Assembly (NCBI RefSeq): GCF_030035605.1
Contig: NZ_CP106736.1
Location: 4,027,001 to 4,091,000 of the forward strand
Direction: 5' to 3'
DNA from: Silvimonas soli
GTDB taxonomy: Bacteria > Pseudomonadota > Gammaproteobacteria > Burkholderiales > Chitinibacteraceae
Length of the DNA: 64,000 nt
The position numbers and the translations under genes were made by a program. This document shows positions 32,285-40,569 of this stretch, one piece after another (position 1 is the first letter of the stretch; every line of letters begins with the position of its first letter). The notes below the pieces were generated by a model. The model had not been told where the DNA came from, did not search any database, and saw nothing but the letters and a program-made list of their open reading frames with translations.

Positions 32285-32926
32285 TTATTGGATCTTCACC
32301 CGTGCGACGAAAGTCATTTCTCCCCCCAAGTTGAGCGGCACTTTCTCCGCTTCGGATAAATAGTGAAAGCCGGCGGTCGGGGGCCACGGATCAAAGACGC
32401 CAACATTTCCAATTGCGCTAGGTCCATTTGGGGTTTCCATAAGCTCCATCGAGACCAACATCATGCAATGGTGCTTATTGCAGTAGATCAAAGGGTGGTT
32501 ATTGGCGAGCTCCTCGGCAATCATTTGGTTATTTAATACGTTTATACCATTGATGGCATCGTATGCAGCAGTGACCCTTGAGTGGAATGTGCTTCCTCCT
32601 TGATCGGTCCACCCGACACTTAACGCATTTCCAATGGTCCTCGGATTCCCTGATGGCTGGCACCGCGGATTTCCAAAAACTCGTTGGACAATATCCACTT
32701 GATCGACCTGGTAGTCGTAGGTGGCAAAAAGCATGGAAATTGAAGCTGCCCAACAAAAAAGGGGGCAACTTTGTAGAACCAGGGCTGGATTGTCGACCCA
32801 CACTCGCACCGGTGTTCCATTGGCCGTTGGTGGACCCAACCTCAAAGAATCTGCGAACAATTGCGGCATAAGTGCGCAGGCGGCCATCCCCGCCAAAAAA
32901 TCTCGTCGATTCACGGCCATATTCAT
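32285..32926 (-). CDS. Tat-type secreted cysteine-peptidase-like protein
   Basis: 213 residues. NRRDFLAGMAACALMP near the N-terminus is a twin-arginine signal. The mature part has a papain-like Cys (QSCPLFCWAASISMLFATY, about residue 58), a His (HHCMMLVSME, about 155) and an Asp (VFDPWPP, about 175), in C39/C70-like order. It is transcribed against the phage late genes and is AT-richer, so it is probably lysogenic cargo. Exported folded, it may act outside the cell. Substrate unknown. Confidence 0.65.
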   Translation of the reverse strand: MNMAVNRRDFLAGMAACALMPQLFADSLRLGPPTANGTPVRVWVDNPALVLQSCPLFCWAASISMLFATYDYQVDQVDIVQRVFGNPRCQPSGNPRTIGNALSVGWTDQGGSTFHSRVTAAYDAINGINVLNNQMIAEELANNHPLIYCNKHHCMMLVSMELMETPNGPSAIGNVGVFDPWPPTAGFHYLSEAEKVPLNLGGEMTFVARVKIQ

Positions 32927-33040
32927 GCCTCCAATAAAAACTCACATGTAGGAGGAATACGACAAAAAGTGAGTATGGTTGGAATTTTTCCTGCAAAAAT
33001 ACGGACAGATGGGCGTAGTGATGGCGTAAGTATTTTTCGG

Positions 33041-33715
33041 CTATAGAGAGCCTGTCGCCGCATCGAGCTCAAGGGTTTTTTTATATCCCTTCGGTGCAGG
33101 CTCGGCATACATCTTCTCTGCCGGGTAAAGCTTGAGAAATGTGCGGGCAATTTCAGGATCACGGCATGTTAGCCAGGCGTCGTAATCTTCCCGTTCGATG
33201 ATCACCAACGAGCGTTTTTCATCTTCAGGTTTGTGGAACCGGCTCATAACTGGATGGCCATCAGCGTTGACCGTGATCTGGGTAAATGAAAACGACAGTT
33301 CCCCGTCGTCCTCTTTCCATGCTCGGAACAGGCCAGCCACGGCGAATGGAAATCCGCCAAGTAGCCCGATCTTGTAGCGCACCGGCTTACCGGTCTCATA
33401 GCACGGCTCGTAAAACTGCAGCATGGGCACCAAACAAAGTTGGCAGCGCTGCCAAGCTGACCGGAATGAATGCTTCTCGCCGATCGATTCCGCGCGGGCG
33501 TTCATCGTTGAGAACTTTGCGCCGGGTGGCAGGCGCTTTTTCGGAATCATCCCATAGGTCGCGTGCAGGACCTGGCGTCCTTCATCACGGCTCACCAGGA
33601 TAGGCGCCACGTAATCCTGATAGACCTCGGGCTTCCAGTCCTTCGGCATCTCAAATCCGACACCGAAAAGCTCGATTGCCTCACGTACGCTGAGCACGTC
33701 GTAGTTTGTGCACAT
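33041..33715 (-). CDS. SRAP-family protein (YedK/HMCES-like)
   Basis: 224 residues if started at the internal ATG 33715, which places Cys at position 2 (MCTNYDV), the residue that crosslinks abasic sites in this family. Other catalytic residues are visible: Asn in STMNARAES, Glu in LQFYEP, His in SRFHKPEDEKRS. The frame continues open upstream to ATG 33982, adding 89 residues (MNTIYSLDQLKTDTSKLGF...) with protein-like composition. SRAP proteins shield abasic sites in single-stranded DNA. Confidence 0.8.
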   Translation of the reverse strand: MCTNYDVLSVREAIELFGVGFEMPKDWKPEVYQDYVAPILVSRDEGRQVLHATYGMIPKKRLPPGAKFSTMNARAESIGEKHSFRSAWQRCQLCLVPMLQFYEPCYETGKPVRYKIGLLGGFPFAVAGLFRAWKEDDGELSFSFTQITVNADGHPVMSRFHKPEDEKRSLVIIEREDYDAWLTCRDPEIARTFLKLYPAEKMYAEPAPKGYKKTLELDAATGSL

Positions 33716-33993
33716 CACCGAATATCCTGAATCATCCAGGGTTTCAGCATAGGCGATCCCATTGTCTTCTTCCCGCTCGTGCTTTATCCCCAGCAGAAAT
33801 GCCTGTATCTGCAGGAAAGCTACAATCGGAGGGGTTACTTCGATGTGACTACGGCATACCTCTGTCCCGTGGTAGCGGATGCAGTAATGCGTCGTTCCGG
33901 AATTTCCTGGCGATAGAACCAAGTCGAAGCCCAGTTTGCTGGTATCGGTTTTCAGCTGGTCAAGAGAGTAGATGGTGTTCATTCGCGAGAATG

Positions 33994-34009
33994 TAGAACG
34001 TTCGTTCTA
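33994..34009. promoter_or_regulatory. Inverted repeat upstream of the SRAP reading frame
   Basis: TAGAAC-GTTC-GTTCTA, 12 bp upstream of the ATG at 33982. Contains GAAC-N4-GTTC, the core of the Gram-positive type LexA box, whereas Betaproteobacteria normally use CTGT-N8-ACAG. It could be an operator for a phage or foreign regulator. No LexA binding is claimed. Confidence 0.4.
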
Positions 34010-34072
34010 TTTCGTCTATTCTTGTCGATAAGCGTACCTGGCACACTTTCCGGCACAGACCGCAGAAACCAT

Positions 34073-34131
34073 CCGTATGTGGTCAGAAAAAAAGCCACTG
34101 TTTCCAGTGGCTCAAAGCGGTACACATACGG
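34073..34131 (-). terminator. Nested hairpins at the prophage right end
   Basis: AGCCACTG (34093-34100) and CAGTGGCT (34105-34112) form a perfect 8-bp stem followed on the minus strand by seven T residues, a good leftward terminator. It is enclosed by a second inverted repeat, CCGTATGTG (34073-34081) and CACATACGG (34123-34131). It would stop host transcription entering the SRAP gene; the outer arms may instead be recombination protein sites near att. Confidence 0.7.
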
Positions 34132-34149
34132 CTGATTTCTACTGAGGCG

Positions 34150-34174
34150 GGTTCGAATCCCCCTCTCTCCGCCA
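34150..34174 (+). other. attR: displaced 3' end of a tRNA-Ser-like gene
   Basis: GGTTCGAATCC (T loop), CCCTCTCTCC and GCCA reproduce the last part of a tRNA whose acceptor 5' strand would read GGAGAGA, as in tRNA-Ser. No D or anticodon arm precedes it, and the T-stem partner just upstream mismatches, which marks the likely crossover. Phages commonly integrate in tRNA 3' ends and restore the gene at the integrase side, so the intact tRNA should lie left of the window. Confidence 0.75.
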
Positions 34175-34210
34175 GCTTTACACCCAACGACATCCAGCGT
34201 TGGCAAATAA

Positions 34211-34244
34211 ACCCCGATGAAACCTGGTGTTCACGGGGTTTTTT
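34211..34244 (+). terminator. Terminator of the former tRNA transcript
   Basis: ACCCCG (34211-34216) pairs with CGGGGT (34234-34239), followed by a T run. It lies 36 nt after the tRNA 3' end and is probably the host tRNA terminator separated from its gene by the prophage. Confidence 0.7.
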
Positions 34245-34379
34245 GTTATCCGGCGCGACGCGGGGGCTGCACGGGAGCGTTGGGCCATTGTGAGTAGGTG
34301 TGTGAGTAACCATGCTCGTTATCGCACAAGCTACTACTTACAGTTATCCGGCCTGACAATGGCAAGGAATTCTGCGGTC

Positions 34380-34490
34380 AGCCATATTGAGTTGGAATAC
34401 AACGAGTTGAGGCCGCATAGCTCACTGGGAAACCGGACCCCGAGCGAGTTCCGGCTCGCACACCTTGAAGCCGGGAATCTCCAGTTCTAG
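34380..34490 (+). pseudogene. IS3-family transposase C-terminal remnant
   Basis: The last ~34 codons read IELEYNELRPHSSLGNRTP, the universal C-terminus of IS3-family transposases (rve domain, downstream of the last catalytic Glu). The 5' part of the gene is missing; the sequence upstream is unrelated. A relic of an insertion sequence beside the tRNA integration hotspot. From here to 34611 nothing else is recognised, and no clear terminal inverted repeat is seen. Confidence 0.75.
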
Positions 34491-34611
34491 CCGCTCGGTT
34501 AGGCGGGAGGAGATCAGATCACAATAGCGAATGCTCTTAACTGGGCATCACCGAGATAGGAGTGGACCACCTTGCGGGGCTGCCGCCGCGTTCAAGCATC
34601 CACCGTAAAAG

Positions 34612-34643
34612 AAAAGAGGAACCAGATATCTGGTTCCTCTTTT
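34612..34643. terminator. 32-bp perfect palindrome acting as bidirectional terminator
   Basis: AAAAGAGGAACCAGAT is followed directly by its exact reverse complement. T runs flank both ends, so it can terminate in both directions. It lies about 105 nt past the pectinesterase stop (minus strand) and so probably ends that transcript. Confidence 0.75.
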
Positions 34644-34748
34644 TGTTTAGTGCGGATGATTGGTGTTATCGCGGGAAGACCCAGTGACGTGGCAATTGAC
34701 CCTCGTTACCCCCGCGGTTAGCAGAGGTCTGCAGACTATGCCATTTGA

Positions 34749-36569
34749 TCACGGTGTCGGCACCCAGCCTGTATTGCTGTTCCAGCTGGCGAATACCTTG
34801 GTGCGCGTATTGATACCACTGAGGTCCAGCGTATTGCTGGCATCCGTGGTGTCACGGCCAATCATGCTCAGTGCATTACCTGCGCTATCCATACTTCCGC
34901 TCTCACGCCAGCCACTGGCAGAGGTCGCTGTGGTCGGGTTCGGTAATGGGTTGGCAGGCGAGGTGCCAGGACTAGACCAACCCACTGTGGCAATGTGTGT
35001 ACCCATCTTGGTGTTGATGTAGCCAATATTGTCGCAATAGTAGTTGGCGTTAACCAGGCTGCCGGTGGTGAATTGCGTGGTGCAATAGCCATTGGCGACA
35101 GTCAAGCCGGCGGAGCGACCAAGGTAAGTGCTGCCAGCTGGTACACCCGAGTCAGCCGTCAACGTACTGTTGAGCACCACAAAGCCCGGATAACCGTAAG
35201 TGGCGCGCGACTGGAAGATATACCCGCCCGAAGCCGGGGTGACCGGATCGGCCACCGTGTGTAGTTCGCTATTCTCGAACATTGCGGCAAACGGTGTGCC
35301 CCAGATGAAGTCCACATCACCGGCGATGTAGGTCTGGTAATACCAGACCCAGCCCTTGGTCTGAATCGTATCCTGTGCGCTCAAGAAGTTCATGTAGCTG
35401 GCAACCATGCGGCTGCCGGCCAAGGTCGAACTGTTGTAGTAGATCGTTTCAGCCTGATTGTTGTAATTCGACAATTTGACGTGAGAGTTCTGCAGTGTGA
35501 AGTTGGTCAGCTTGAGCAAGTCGGCCCCTTCCACCAGAAACACCGGGCGTCCGCCACCCAAGGCACGCCGGGTGCCGGTGCCTTCTGTGGTCAGCGTGGT
35601 TTGAGCCGCAGTCTTACTTCCGCCGGAACCGGGGTTATAAGACTCAGAGTTATCCTGGTAAACGACCACGCCAGCACGGCTGGCGCCCTGGATGGTGAGA
35701 TTGTTCACGTTGCGCAAGAATAGCTGCTCGTTATAGCTGCCATTTTTGATGGTGATGGTCTTCGCATCGGCAGCATTGGTGCAAGTGGTGCAGCCATTGA
35801 TCATCATCCAGTCCAGCGCGCCTTGTACCGTGCGGAAATCCCCGCTGCCATTGGTATCGACCACAACCGATGTAGTTGAAGCTGGCGCGTTCTTGGTATG
35901 AAAGGCCCATGCTGTCGAGCCGGTGATGCCTTTAAAGCTGGAGCCATTATAGGTGCCAGACAACACTCCGTTATCGACCGTGACGTAGTAGCTGGTGTTG
36001 TAGCTCAATACGCCATCATGCAAACGAATGGTTGCCGTATTGCCCGAGACGGTGATCGGCGTGTAATACACATAGCGCCATTGCGTGAGCGTGCCTGCGT
36101 TGTTACCCAGCTTGTCGATTTCGGTATTGGTGGCTGGCATATACGTCTGCGTTTCAGCACCCGCGGTTACCGGCCCACCGCTGATATCGATCGTGTCGAC
36201 CAGCGTGCCATCTGATTTGTAAACCTTGATAAAGCCAGTGGTACCCACTGCCGGTGCACTATCGAAGGTGATCTGCAAGCGCGAATCAGCAAAAGCCGCA
36301 GCTGCCCCGTTCAGCGGCATCAACGCGCTGGCGGACACTGGCGTGGGGGTTGGTGTGGGAGTCGGAGTGGGGGCTGCAGTTGGCGTTGGGGTTGGTGTGG
36401 CAGTCGGTGTTGGCGTAGGTGTAGCCGTGACGTTGGTTGCTTTGGGCGACGCGGCGGAATCAGGCGCCCCCGTTGAGCTGGCATCCGAGCCATCGCCACA
36501 TGCAGTCAGACCAAGCGCTATCAATGCTGCAATCACGGTGGTGTGTATGGGCTTCATGGATTTATTCAT
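34749..36569 (-). CDS. Lipoprotein pectinesterase
   Basis: 606 residues, ATG behind GGGAGAAG. Lipoprotein signal ending LGLTACG, a (Pro-Thr)n linker of ~45 residues, a Big_5/Ig-like domain (~85-205), then a pectin methylesterase beta-helix (~225-600). The catalytic region is seen in LSAQDTIQ and GDVDFIWGTPFAAMFENSE. It removes methyl esters from pectin at the cell surface, preparing it for lyases. No other pectin gene is in the window. A palindrome at 36713-36724 lies upstream and may be an operator. Confidence 0.9.
   Translation of the reverse strand: MNKSMKPIHTTVIAALIALGLTACGDGSDASSTGAPDSAASPKATNVTATPTPTPTATPTPTPTAAPTPTPTPTPTPVSASALMPLNGAAAAFADSRLQITFDSAPAVGTTGFIKVYKSDGTLVDTIDISGGPVTAGAETQTYMPATNTEIDKLGNNAGTLTQWRYVYYTPITVSGNTATIRLHDGVLSYNTSYYVTVDNGVLSGTYNGSSFKGITGSTAWAFHTKNAPASTTSVVVDTNGSGDFRTVQGALDWMMINGCTTCTNAADAKTITIKNGSYNEQLFLRNVNNLTIQGASRAGVVVYQDNSESYNPGSGGSKTAAQTTLTTEGTGTRRALGGGRPVFLVEGADLLKLTNFTLQNSHVKLSNYNNQAETIYYNSSTLAGSRMVASYMNFLSAQDTIQTKGWVWYYQTYIAGDVDFIWGTPFAAMFENSELHTVADPVTPASGGYIFQSRATYGYPGFVVLNSTLTADSGVPAGSTYLGRSAGLTVANGYCTTQFTTGSLVNANYYCDNIGYINTKMGTHIATVGWSSPGTSPANPLPNPTTATSASGWRESGSMDSAGNALSMIGRDTTDASNTLDLSGINTRTKVFASWNSNTGWVPTP
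36330..36430 (-). repeat. Pro-Thr coding microsatellite in the pectinesterase linker
   Basis: Tandem six-base units of the GGTGTn/GGAGTn type encode alternating Pro and Thr. The number of units could vary by slippage in steps of two residues without frameshift, changing linker length. ORFs on the plus strand through this repeat are artefacts. Confidence 0.75.
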
Positions 36570-37227
36570 CTATCTTCTCCCTCATTGTTTGAATGGCAAA
36601 CGGCATAGCAAAGGACATTCCGTCAGACAGTTCGCTGTCGCTGAATGCGTTAATCGCCGATGGTGGGTGTCATTTTTGGCAATGACTTGTTTTACCTTTC
36701 GCGCGCATTTATCTGATATATCAGGTAAATCGACGAGCTATCCTAGGAGAAACAACAAGGGGGGGCCATGCGTTTAGTTACCTGGCATGACAAAAGTCAA
36801 CGGGCATGTGTACTTTGATGTGGAGCGACTACATTTTTGCAGCAATGCGCGCAAACGAGATGACATGTACTACTGTGCTTTTGGCGAAAAAACATCTTGT
36901 GATGAATGGCCCAAGCTCTGGCATAGATGTGAAGCGCAGACACAAAAACACCGAATTCATTTCATTCGGGCATTTCTGGCAGAGAGCAGACATAACCTGA
37001 TTTACGCTGCAAAGATCACTTTCGCCGAGATGTACGCGTAGTCGGTTCGGCTGGTTGAATCCACAGATGCGAGCAGTCATCCCGGTGGACAGGTCGAGCT
37101 CATCCGATTCTTTTATTGAAAAATCGAGCCGATTTATTCTTGTGCATAGTGCTTGATTCGGTGGGCGTTATTGTCCGAATACAACGCGCAATAGTAGCCG
37201 CTGATTTTTTCCAGGAGGCGCTTCACG
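36570..37227. other. Upstream region of the pectinesterase, with a 12-bp palindrome
   Basis: CTGATATATCAG (36713-36724) is a perfect palindrome about 145 bp upstream of the pectinesterase ATG, a typical form for a GntR- or IclR-type operator. Small ORFs between 36787 and 37080 on either strand have no coding character. A GGAGG ribosome site near 37214 precedes the glutathione transferase. Confidence 0.4.
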
Positions 37228-37881
37228 ATGACCATCACCATTACTGCCTTTGAACGGTCACCCGATGGGGGCAAAGGGCTGGCGCGTGATACGCGCGTTC
37301 GCTGGGCGCTGGAAGAAGTGGATCAGCCCTACCAAGTTCGACTTGTTTCCTTCCGTGCCCTGAAGGAACCCGCACATCTGGCGCGCAATCCTTTCGGCCA
37401 GATTCCAACGTATGAAGAAGGCGATCTTGTCTTGTTCGAGACGGGGGCGATCGTTTTCCATATTGCCGAGCGCCATGCGGGCCTGCTGCCGAACGATGCC
37501 AATGCGCGGGCTCGCGCCATTACGTGGCTGTTTGCGGCGCTCAACACGGTGGAACCGGTGATCCTCGAACTCGCAACTGCCCGGCTACATGAGCGCGACA
37601 AACCGTGGAGCGAGCAGCGCCTGCCTTTGGTCGAGGAGCGTGTGCGGGGCCGATTGGGCCAACTTTCCGCTCGTCTGGGCGGCGCCGACTGGCTCGACGA
37701 TGCGTTCAGCGCGGGCGACCTGCTGATGGTGTCCGTACTGCTCAGGCTGAGACCATCGGGTCTCTTGGATGAATTTCCGAACCTGGCCAGTTATGTCGCT
37801 CGCGGCGAAGCGCGGGCTGCCTACAAACGGGCTTTCGCCGCGCAATTGGCGATCAATACCGGTACCTCGCCGACGGGTTGA
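37228..37881 (+). CDS. Glutathione S-transferase family protein
   Basis: 217 residues. Thioredoxin-like N-domain (residues 1-85): RDTRVRWALEEVDQPYQVRLV, cis-Pro in NPFGQIPTYEEGDL, and the glutathione-binding FETGAIVFHIAER. Helical C-domain with SAGDLLMVSVLL near residue 160. Predicted cytosolic detoxification enzyme; substrate unknown. Stands alone, with AGGAGGCGC as ribosome site. Confidence 0.9.
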   Translation: MTITITAFERSPDGGKGLARDTRVRWALEEVDQPYQVRLVSFRALKEPAHLARNPFGQIPTYEEGDLVLFETGAIVFHIAERHAGLLPNDANARARAITWLFAALNTVEPVILELATARLHERDKPWSEQRLPLVEERVRGRLGQLSARLGGADWLDDAFSAGDLLMVSVLLRLRPSGLLDEFPNLASYVARGEARAAYKRAFAAQLAINTGTSPTG

Positions 37882-38329
37882 ATTGCGCATAGGTGGGAAT
37901 TCTGGCGCCAGCTCCGACGCCAGGCGAGGAGCGTGTTTGCCAGACTTGGGGTAAGCGGATGCTGTGAGTAATCCAGAATAACGGTCCGACCTAGGGTTAC
38001 CTTTAAGGATCATCGATCCACCGCTTTTTCCATGGTTGGTGACGGCCTCACGCCAGCGATATCGCCTCAAATATCAATATTTCCAATAATTATATTAAAT
38101 GTAAAATTATTGATAGTTTGGTCTATGTGGTTTTCCCCATAATTCCCCTGTCATCTGCGCTGGGCCTGGTCGTCGCATAAGCCGGTCGACGCCTGAGCGC
38201 GATGCTCTCTGCATGCCCTCTTGGCTATTGGGGCAAGCGCAAGCATCACCTCGCACGATCCCTATCCGCTGTTTTTTGATTTGCGATAGTGGCGTGATTT
38301 CAATTTCTATCTGCCAGGGGAATTACCGC
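37882..38329. other. Intergenic region upstream of the TauD-like gene
   Basis: AT-rich between 38070 and 38150, with TATCAAT (38072-38078) facing ATTGATA (38109-38115), a possible regulator site. No gene recognised; the in-frame upstream start at 38213 for the dioxygenase is rejected as it lacks coding character before 38330. Confidence 0.4.
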
Positions 38330-39256
38330 ATGAGCCACATTACTATTCATCCAGTTGCCGGCCGGATCGGTGCAGAACTGCGTGGGGTGCAGTTGTCTGG
38401 CGATTTGGCGCCAGAAGCGGTTGAAGCGATCAAAGCGGCGCTGCGCACTCACAAAGTGGTGTTTCTGCGCGAGCAATTGCTCGATGACGCCGCCCAGCAG
38501 GCCTTTGCCAAATTATTGGGCGAGCCGGTTGCCCACCCGACAGTACCTACAGTTGAGGGCACCGATTACGTGCTGGAGCTGGATTCGGCCCACGGCGCGC
38601 GGGCTAATAGCTGGCATACCGATGTGACTTTCGTCGAGGCCTATCCCAAGGCATCCATTTTGCGTGCGGTGAAGGTGCCAGAAGCCGGTGGGGATACCGT
38701 TTGGGCCAATACGCACACTGCTTATACTGATTTGCCGTCCGAACTGCGGGATCTGGCTGATCGCCTGCGCGCCATTCATAGCAACGAGTATGACTACGCG
38801 GCCTATGGCCGAGGCAAGGATGTCAGCCCAGAAATCCTGGCGCGCTACAAGAATGTGTTTACCTCTACCGTCTATGAAACTGAGCACCCAGTCGTACACG
38901 TTCACCCCGAAACAGGCGAACGTCATTTGCTGCTGGGGCATTTCGTCCAGCGCTTCAAGGATTTGAGTACCACCGATTTCAATCATTTGTTCCCGCTGCT
39001 GCAAAGCTATGTCACCCGACTGGAAAACACCGTGCGCTGGCATTGGCAAACCGGTGATGTGGCCATTTGGGATAACCGCGCCACGCAGCATTATGCGATC
39101 AATGATTATGGCGATGCGCACCGCATAGTACGACGCGTAACGGTTGCGGGCACTGCGCCAGTTTCGCTGGATGGCCGGGCGAGCCAGACCTTGAACAAAG
39201 CCGTCAAAAACCCTGTTCCAGCCCTTGAACCGGTCAAAGAAAAGGTCGCCGCGTAA
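38330..39256 (+). CDS. TauD/TfdA-family alpha-ketoglutarate dioxygenase
   Basis: 308 residues from ATG 38330 (CAGGGG upstream). Fe(II) ligands H-x-D in SWHTDVTF (~residue 88) and the distal His in ATQHYAINDYGDAHRIVRRV (~250), whose Arg binds alpha-ketoglutarate. The domain resembles TauD (VVFLREQLLDDAAQQAFAKLLGE). Likely releases sulfite from taurine or a related sulfonate/alkylsulfate. No ABC transporter genes adjoin it, so the substrate is open. Confidence 0.9.
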   Translation: MSHITIHPVAGRIGAELRGVQLSGDLAPEAVEAIKAALRTHKVVFLREQLLDDAAQQAFAKLLGEPVAHPTVPTVEGTDYVLELDSAHGARANSWHTDVTFVEAYPKASILRAVKVPEAGGDTVWANTHTAYTDLPSELRDLADRLRAIHSNEYDYAAYGRGKDVSPEILARYKNVFTSTVYETEHPVVHVHPETGERHLLLGHFVQRFKDLSTTDFNHLFPLLQSYVTRLENTVRWHWQTGDVAIWDNRATQHYAINDYGDAHRIVRRVTVAGTAPVSLDGRASQTLNKAVKNPVPALEPVKEKVAA

Positions 39257-39413
39257 ATTGGCCTCAAGGCACGGTGGTGCGTGGGACAACGTGAAATCTG
39301 GCTATGATGGCTGGGCTTCACGTCGTTCTGCGCGCATTTGTTCTGCGATGCGGGAGTTGATCCGGCCTGTGATCGGGTACGCCGCAGACTTTGTGATGCC
39401 CTTGAAATGAAAA

Positions 39414-39440
39414 ACCGCCCATGCTCGGGGCGGTTTTTTT
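39414..39440. terminator. Bidirectional terminator between convergent genes
   Basis: ACCGCCC-ATGCTCG-GGGCGGT with T residues after it on the plus strand and A residues before it. It serves the dioxygenase and possibly the convergent Crp/Fnr gene. Confidence 0.8.
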
Positions 39441-39473
39441 ATGGGGAAGGGTGATTGGCTGCGAACGCCAAAC

Positions 39474-40295
39474 CTACACAGCGCTCATCTTTTGCAACTT
39501 GTCCACGTCGAGCACCGTAAAGCGGCTGTACTGCACATCAACGATGCCTTGCTGCACCAGCCAGCGCAGTTCTTTGTTCACGCTCTGTCGTGACGTCATC
39601 AGCAACGCCGCCAGATCTTCTTGCGATAGTTTGATCACCAATTCAATACCGCGGTTGGTCTGCTGGCCGTGCCGTTGTGCCAGCAGCAACAACTGGCTCG
39701 CCAGCCGGGCCCGAAAACCGGACAACGCGGTTTTGGACATCAGCGCATGCAAGTTGCGCGAGCGCTGGCAAACCAGTTCGAGCACGCCTCTGAGCAAACC
39801 GGGCTCATTATCAAATTGCTCAAACAAGGCTTTACCGGGGATATGAAACAACGTGGCCGCGCCATGTACGCGCTGGTCATGCATGGAGCCTTTGCGATCA
39901 ATGACCGGGATGAAATTGATGACTTCATTCGGCCATGTGTAGCCCGCAACCGCACGTAATCCCGCGGCATTGGTGGTGCTCATTTCGATGGAACCCGAAA
40001 GAATGATTTGAATCTCGTCGCAGGGCTGGTTTTGGGCAAACAACAACTCGCCATGCTGCCAACTGCGCAGCACGCCGGCATCGCATAGTGCATCGATGGC
40101 GTCCGCTGGCCATGCCCGCAGGCAAGGGTTGCGGGTAAATGCATCGTGAATAGCCGCGCGTATGCCCTTGTCCAGATGTCGACCTTCCTTTCTGAAGTGA
40201 CGAGAGACGTCTGAAAAAACAAATGCCGCTTCTGGGCTTCCTTGGCTTGCTGTTTTGTGCCGTGCTTGCATGCTGTTTGCCATCACAAATTGCAC
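39474..40295 (-). CDS. Crp/Fnr-family transcriptional regulator
   Basis: Up to 273 residues; ATGs at 40283 and 40268 are alternative starts. Cyclic-nucleotide-binding-like domain (HGELLFAQNQPCDEIQIILSGSIEMS, GAATLFHIPGKALFEQF) and a Crp-type helix-turn-helix (LSQEDLAALLMTSRQSVNKELRWLVQQGIV). No N-terminal Fe-S cysteine cluster like FNR. Ligand unknown. An FNR-like box lies 5 kb away before the hemerythrin gene, but no link is claimed. Confidence 0.85.
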   Translation of the reverse strand: MQFVMANSMQARHKTASQGSPEAAFVFSDVSRHFRKEGRHLDKGIRAAIHDAFTRNPCLRAWPADAIDALCDAGVLRSWQHGELLFAQNQPCDEIQIILSGSIEMSTTNAAGLRAVAGYTWPNEVINFIPVIDRKGSMHDQRVHGAATLFHIPGKALFEQFDNEPGLLRGVLELVCQRSRNLHALMSKTALSGFRARLASQLLLLAQRHGQQTNRGIELVIKLSQEDLAALLMTSRQSVNKELRWLVQQGIVDVQYSRFTVLDVDKLQKMSAV

Positions 40296-40503
40296 TTTGG
40301 TTATATTGTATTTGTTTTATATATCCTTAATTTTGTTGGTCCAGGAAAGACTTGTTGCTTCTGTGCTTAGCGCTGGCAGGTTGGCCGCGACCGAGCCAAT
40401 GGCAATCGGCACCCAATTGCGGTCCGGTTGGCGAGCAAAAGCGGGGGTATATCGGGGCAGTCAGTGTTGTTTCCAATCCGGAAAATTACTCAATCCGGTA
40501 ACG

Positions 40504-40531
40504 CTTGAAAGCGGGCATTACGGGCTTATCT
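40504..40531 (+). promoter_or_regulatory. Sigma32-like heat-shock promoter of hsp20
   Basis: CTTGAAA (40504-40510), a 13-bp spacer, then GCTTATCT (40524-40531), compared with the sigma32 consensus CTTGAA-N13/15-CCCCATNT. The -35 matches fully and the -10 about half. The rest of the 40296-40503 gap holds nothing recognised. Confidence 0.6.
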
Positions 40532-40569
40532 CGATTCATAGCGGGGGCTCACGGTGAGACCCGCACCCG

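Larger units (their letters stand above)
1..34174. mobile_element. Integrated myovirus-type prophage, left end outside the window
   Basis: The stretch holds, in phage order, an S24 repressor with cro- and cII-like genes, O/P-type replication genes, recombination genes, a Q-like gene, terminase, portal, capsid, tail sheath, tape measure, baseplate, fibre and lysis genes. The right boundary is set by a tRNA 3' end at 34150-34174, read as attR. No integrase or left att site is visible, so the left end lies beyond position 1. Sheath, gp25-like and J-like baseplate proteins indicate a contractile tail. All core morphogenesis genes appear open, so the prophage may be functional, but only induction would show that. 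Confidence 0.95.

Noticed and set aside
34084..34174. Complete tRNA gene at the right att site
   Set aside because: Only T loop, acceptor 3' strand and CCA are present; no D arm, anticodon arm or 5' acceptor strand precede them.
36226..36777. 183-codon plus-strand ORF opposite the pectinesterase N-terminus
   Set aside because: Generated by the antisense of the Pro-Thr repeat (Gly-Val runs) and lacks a ribosome site.
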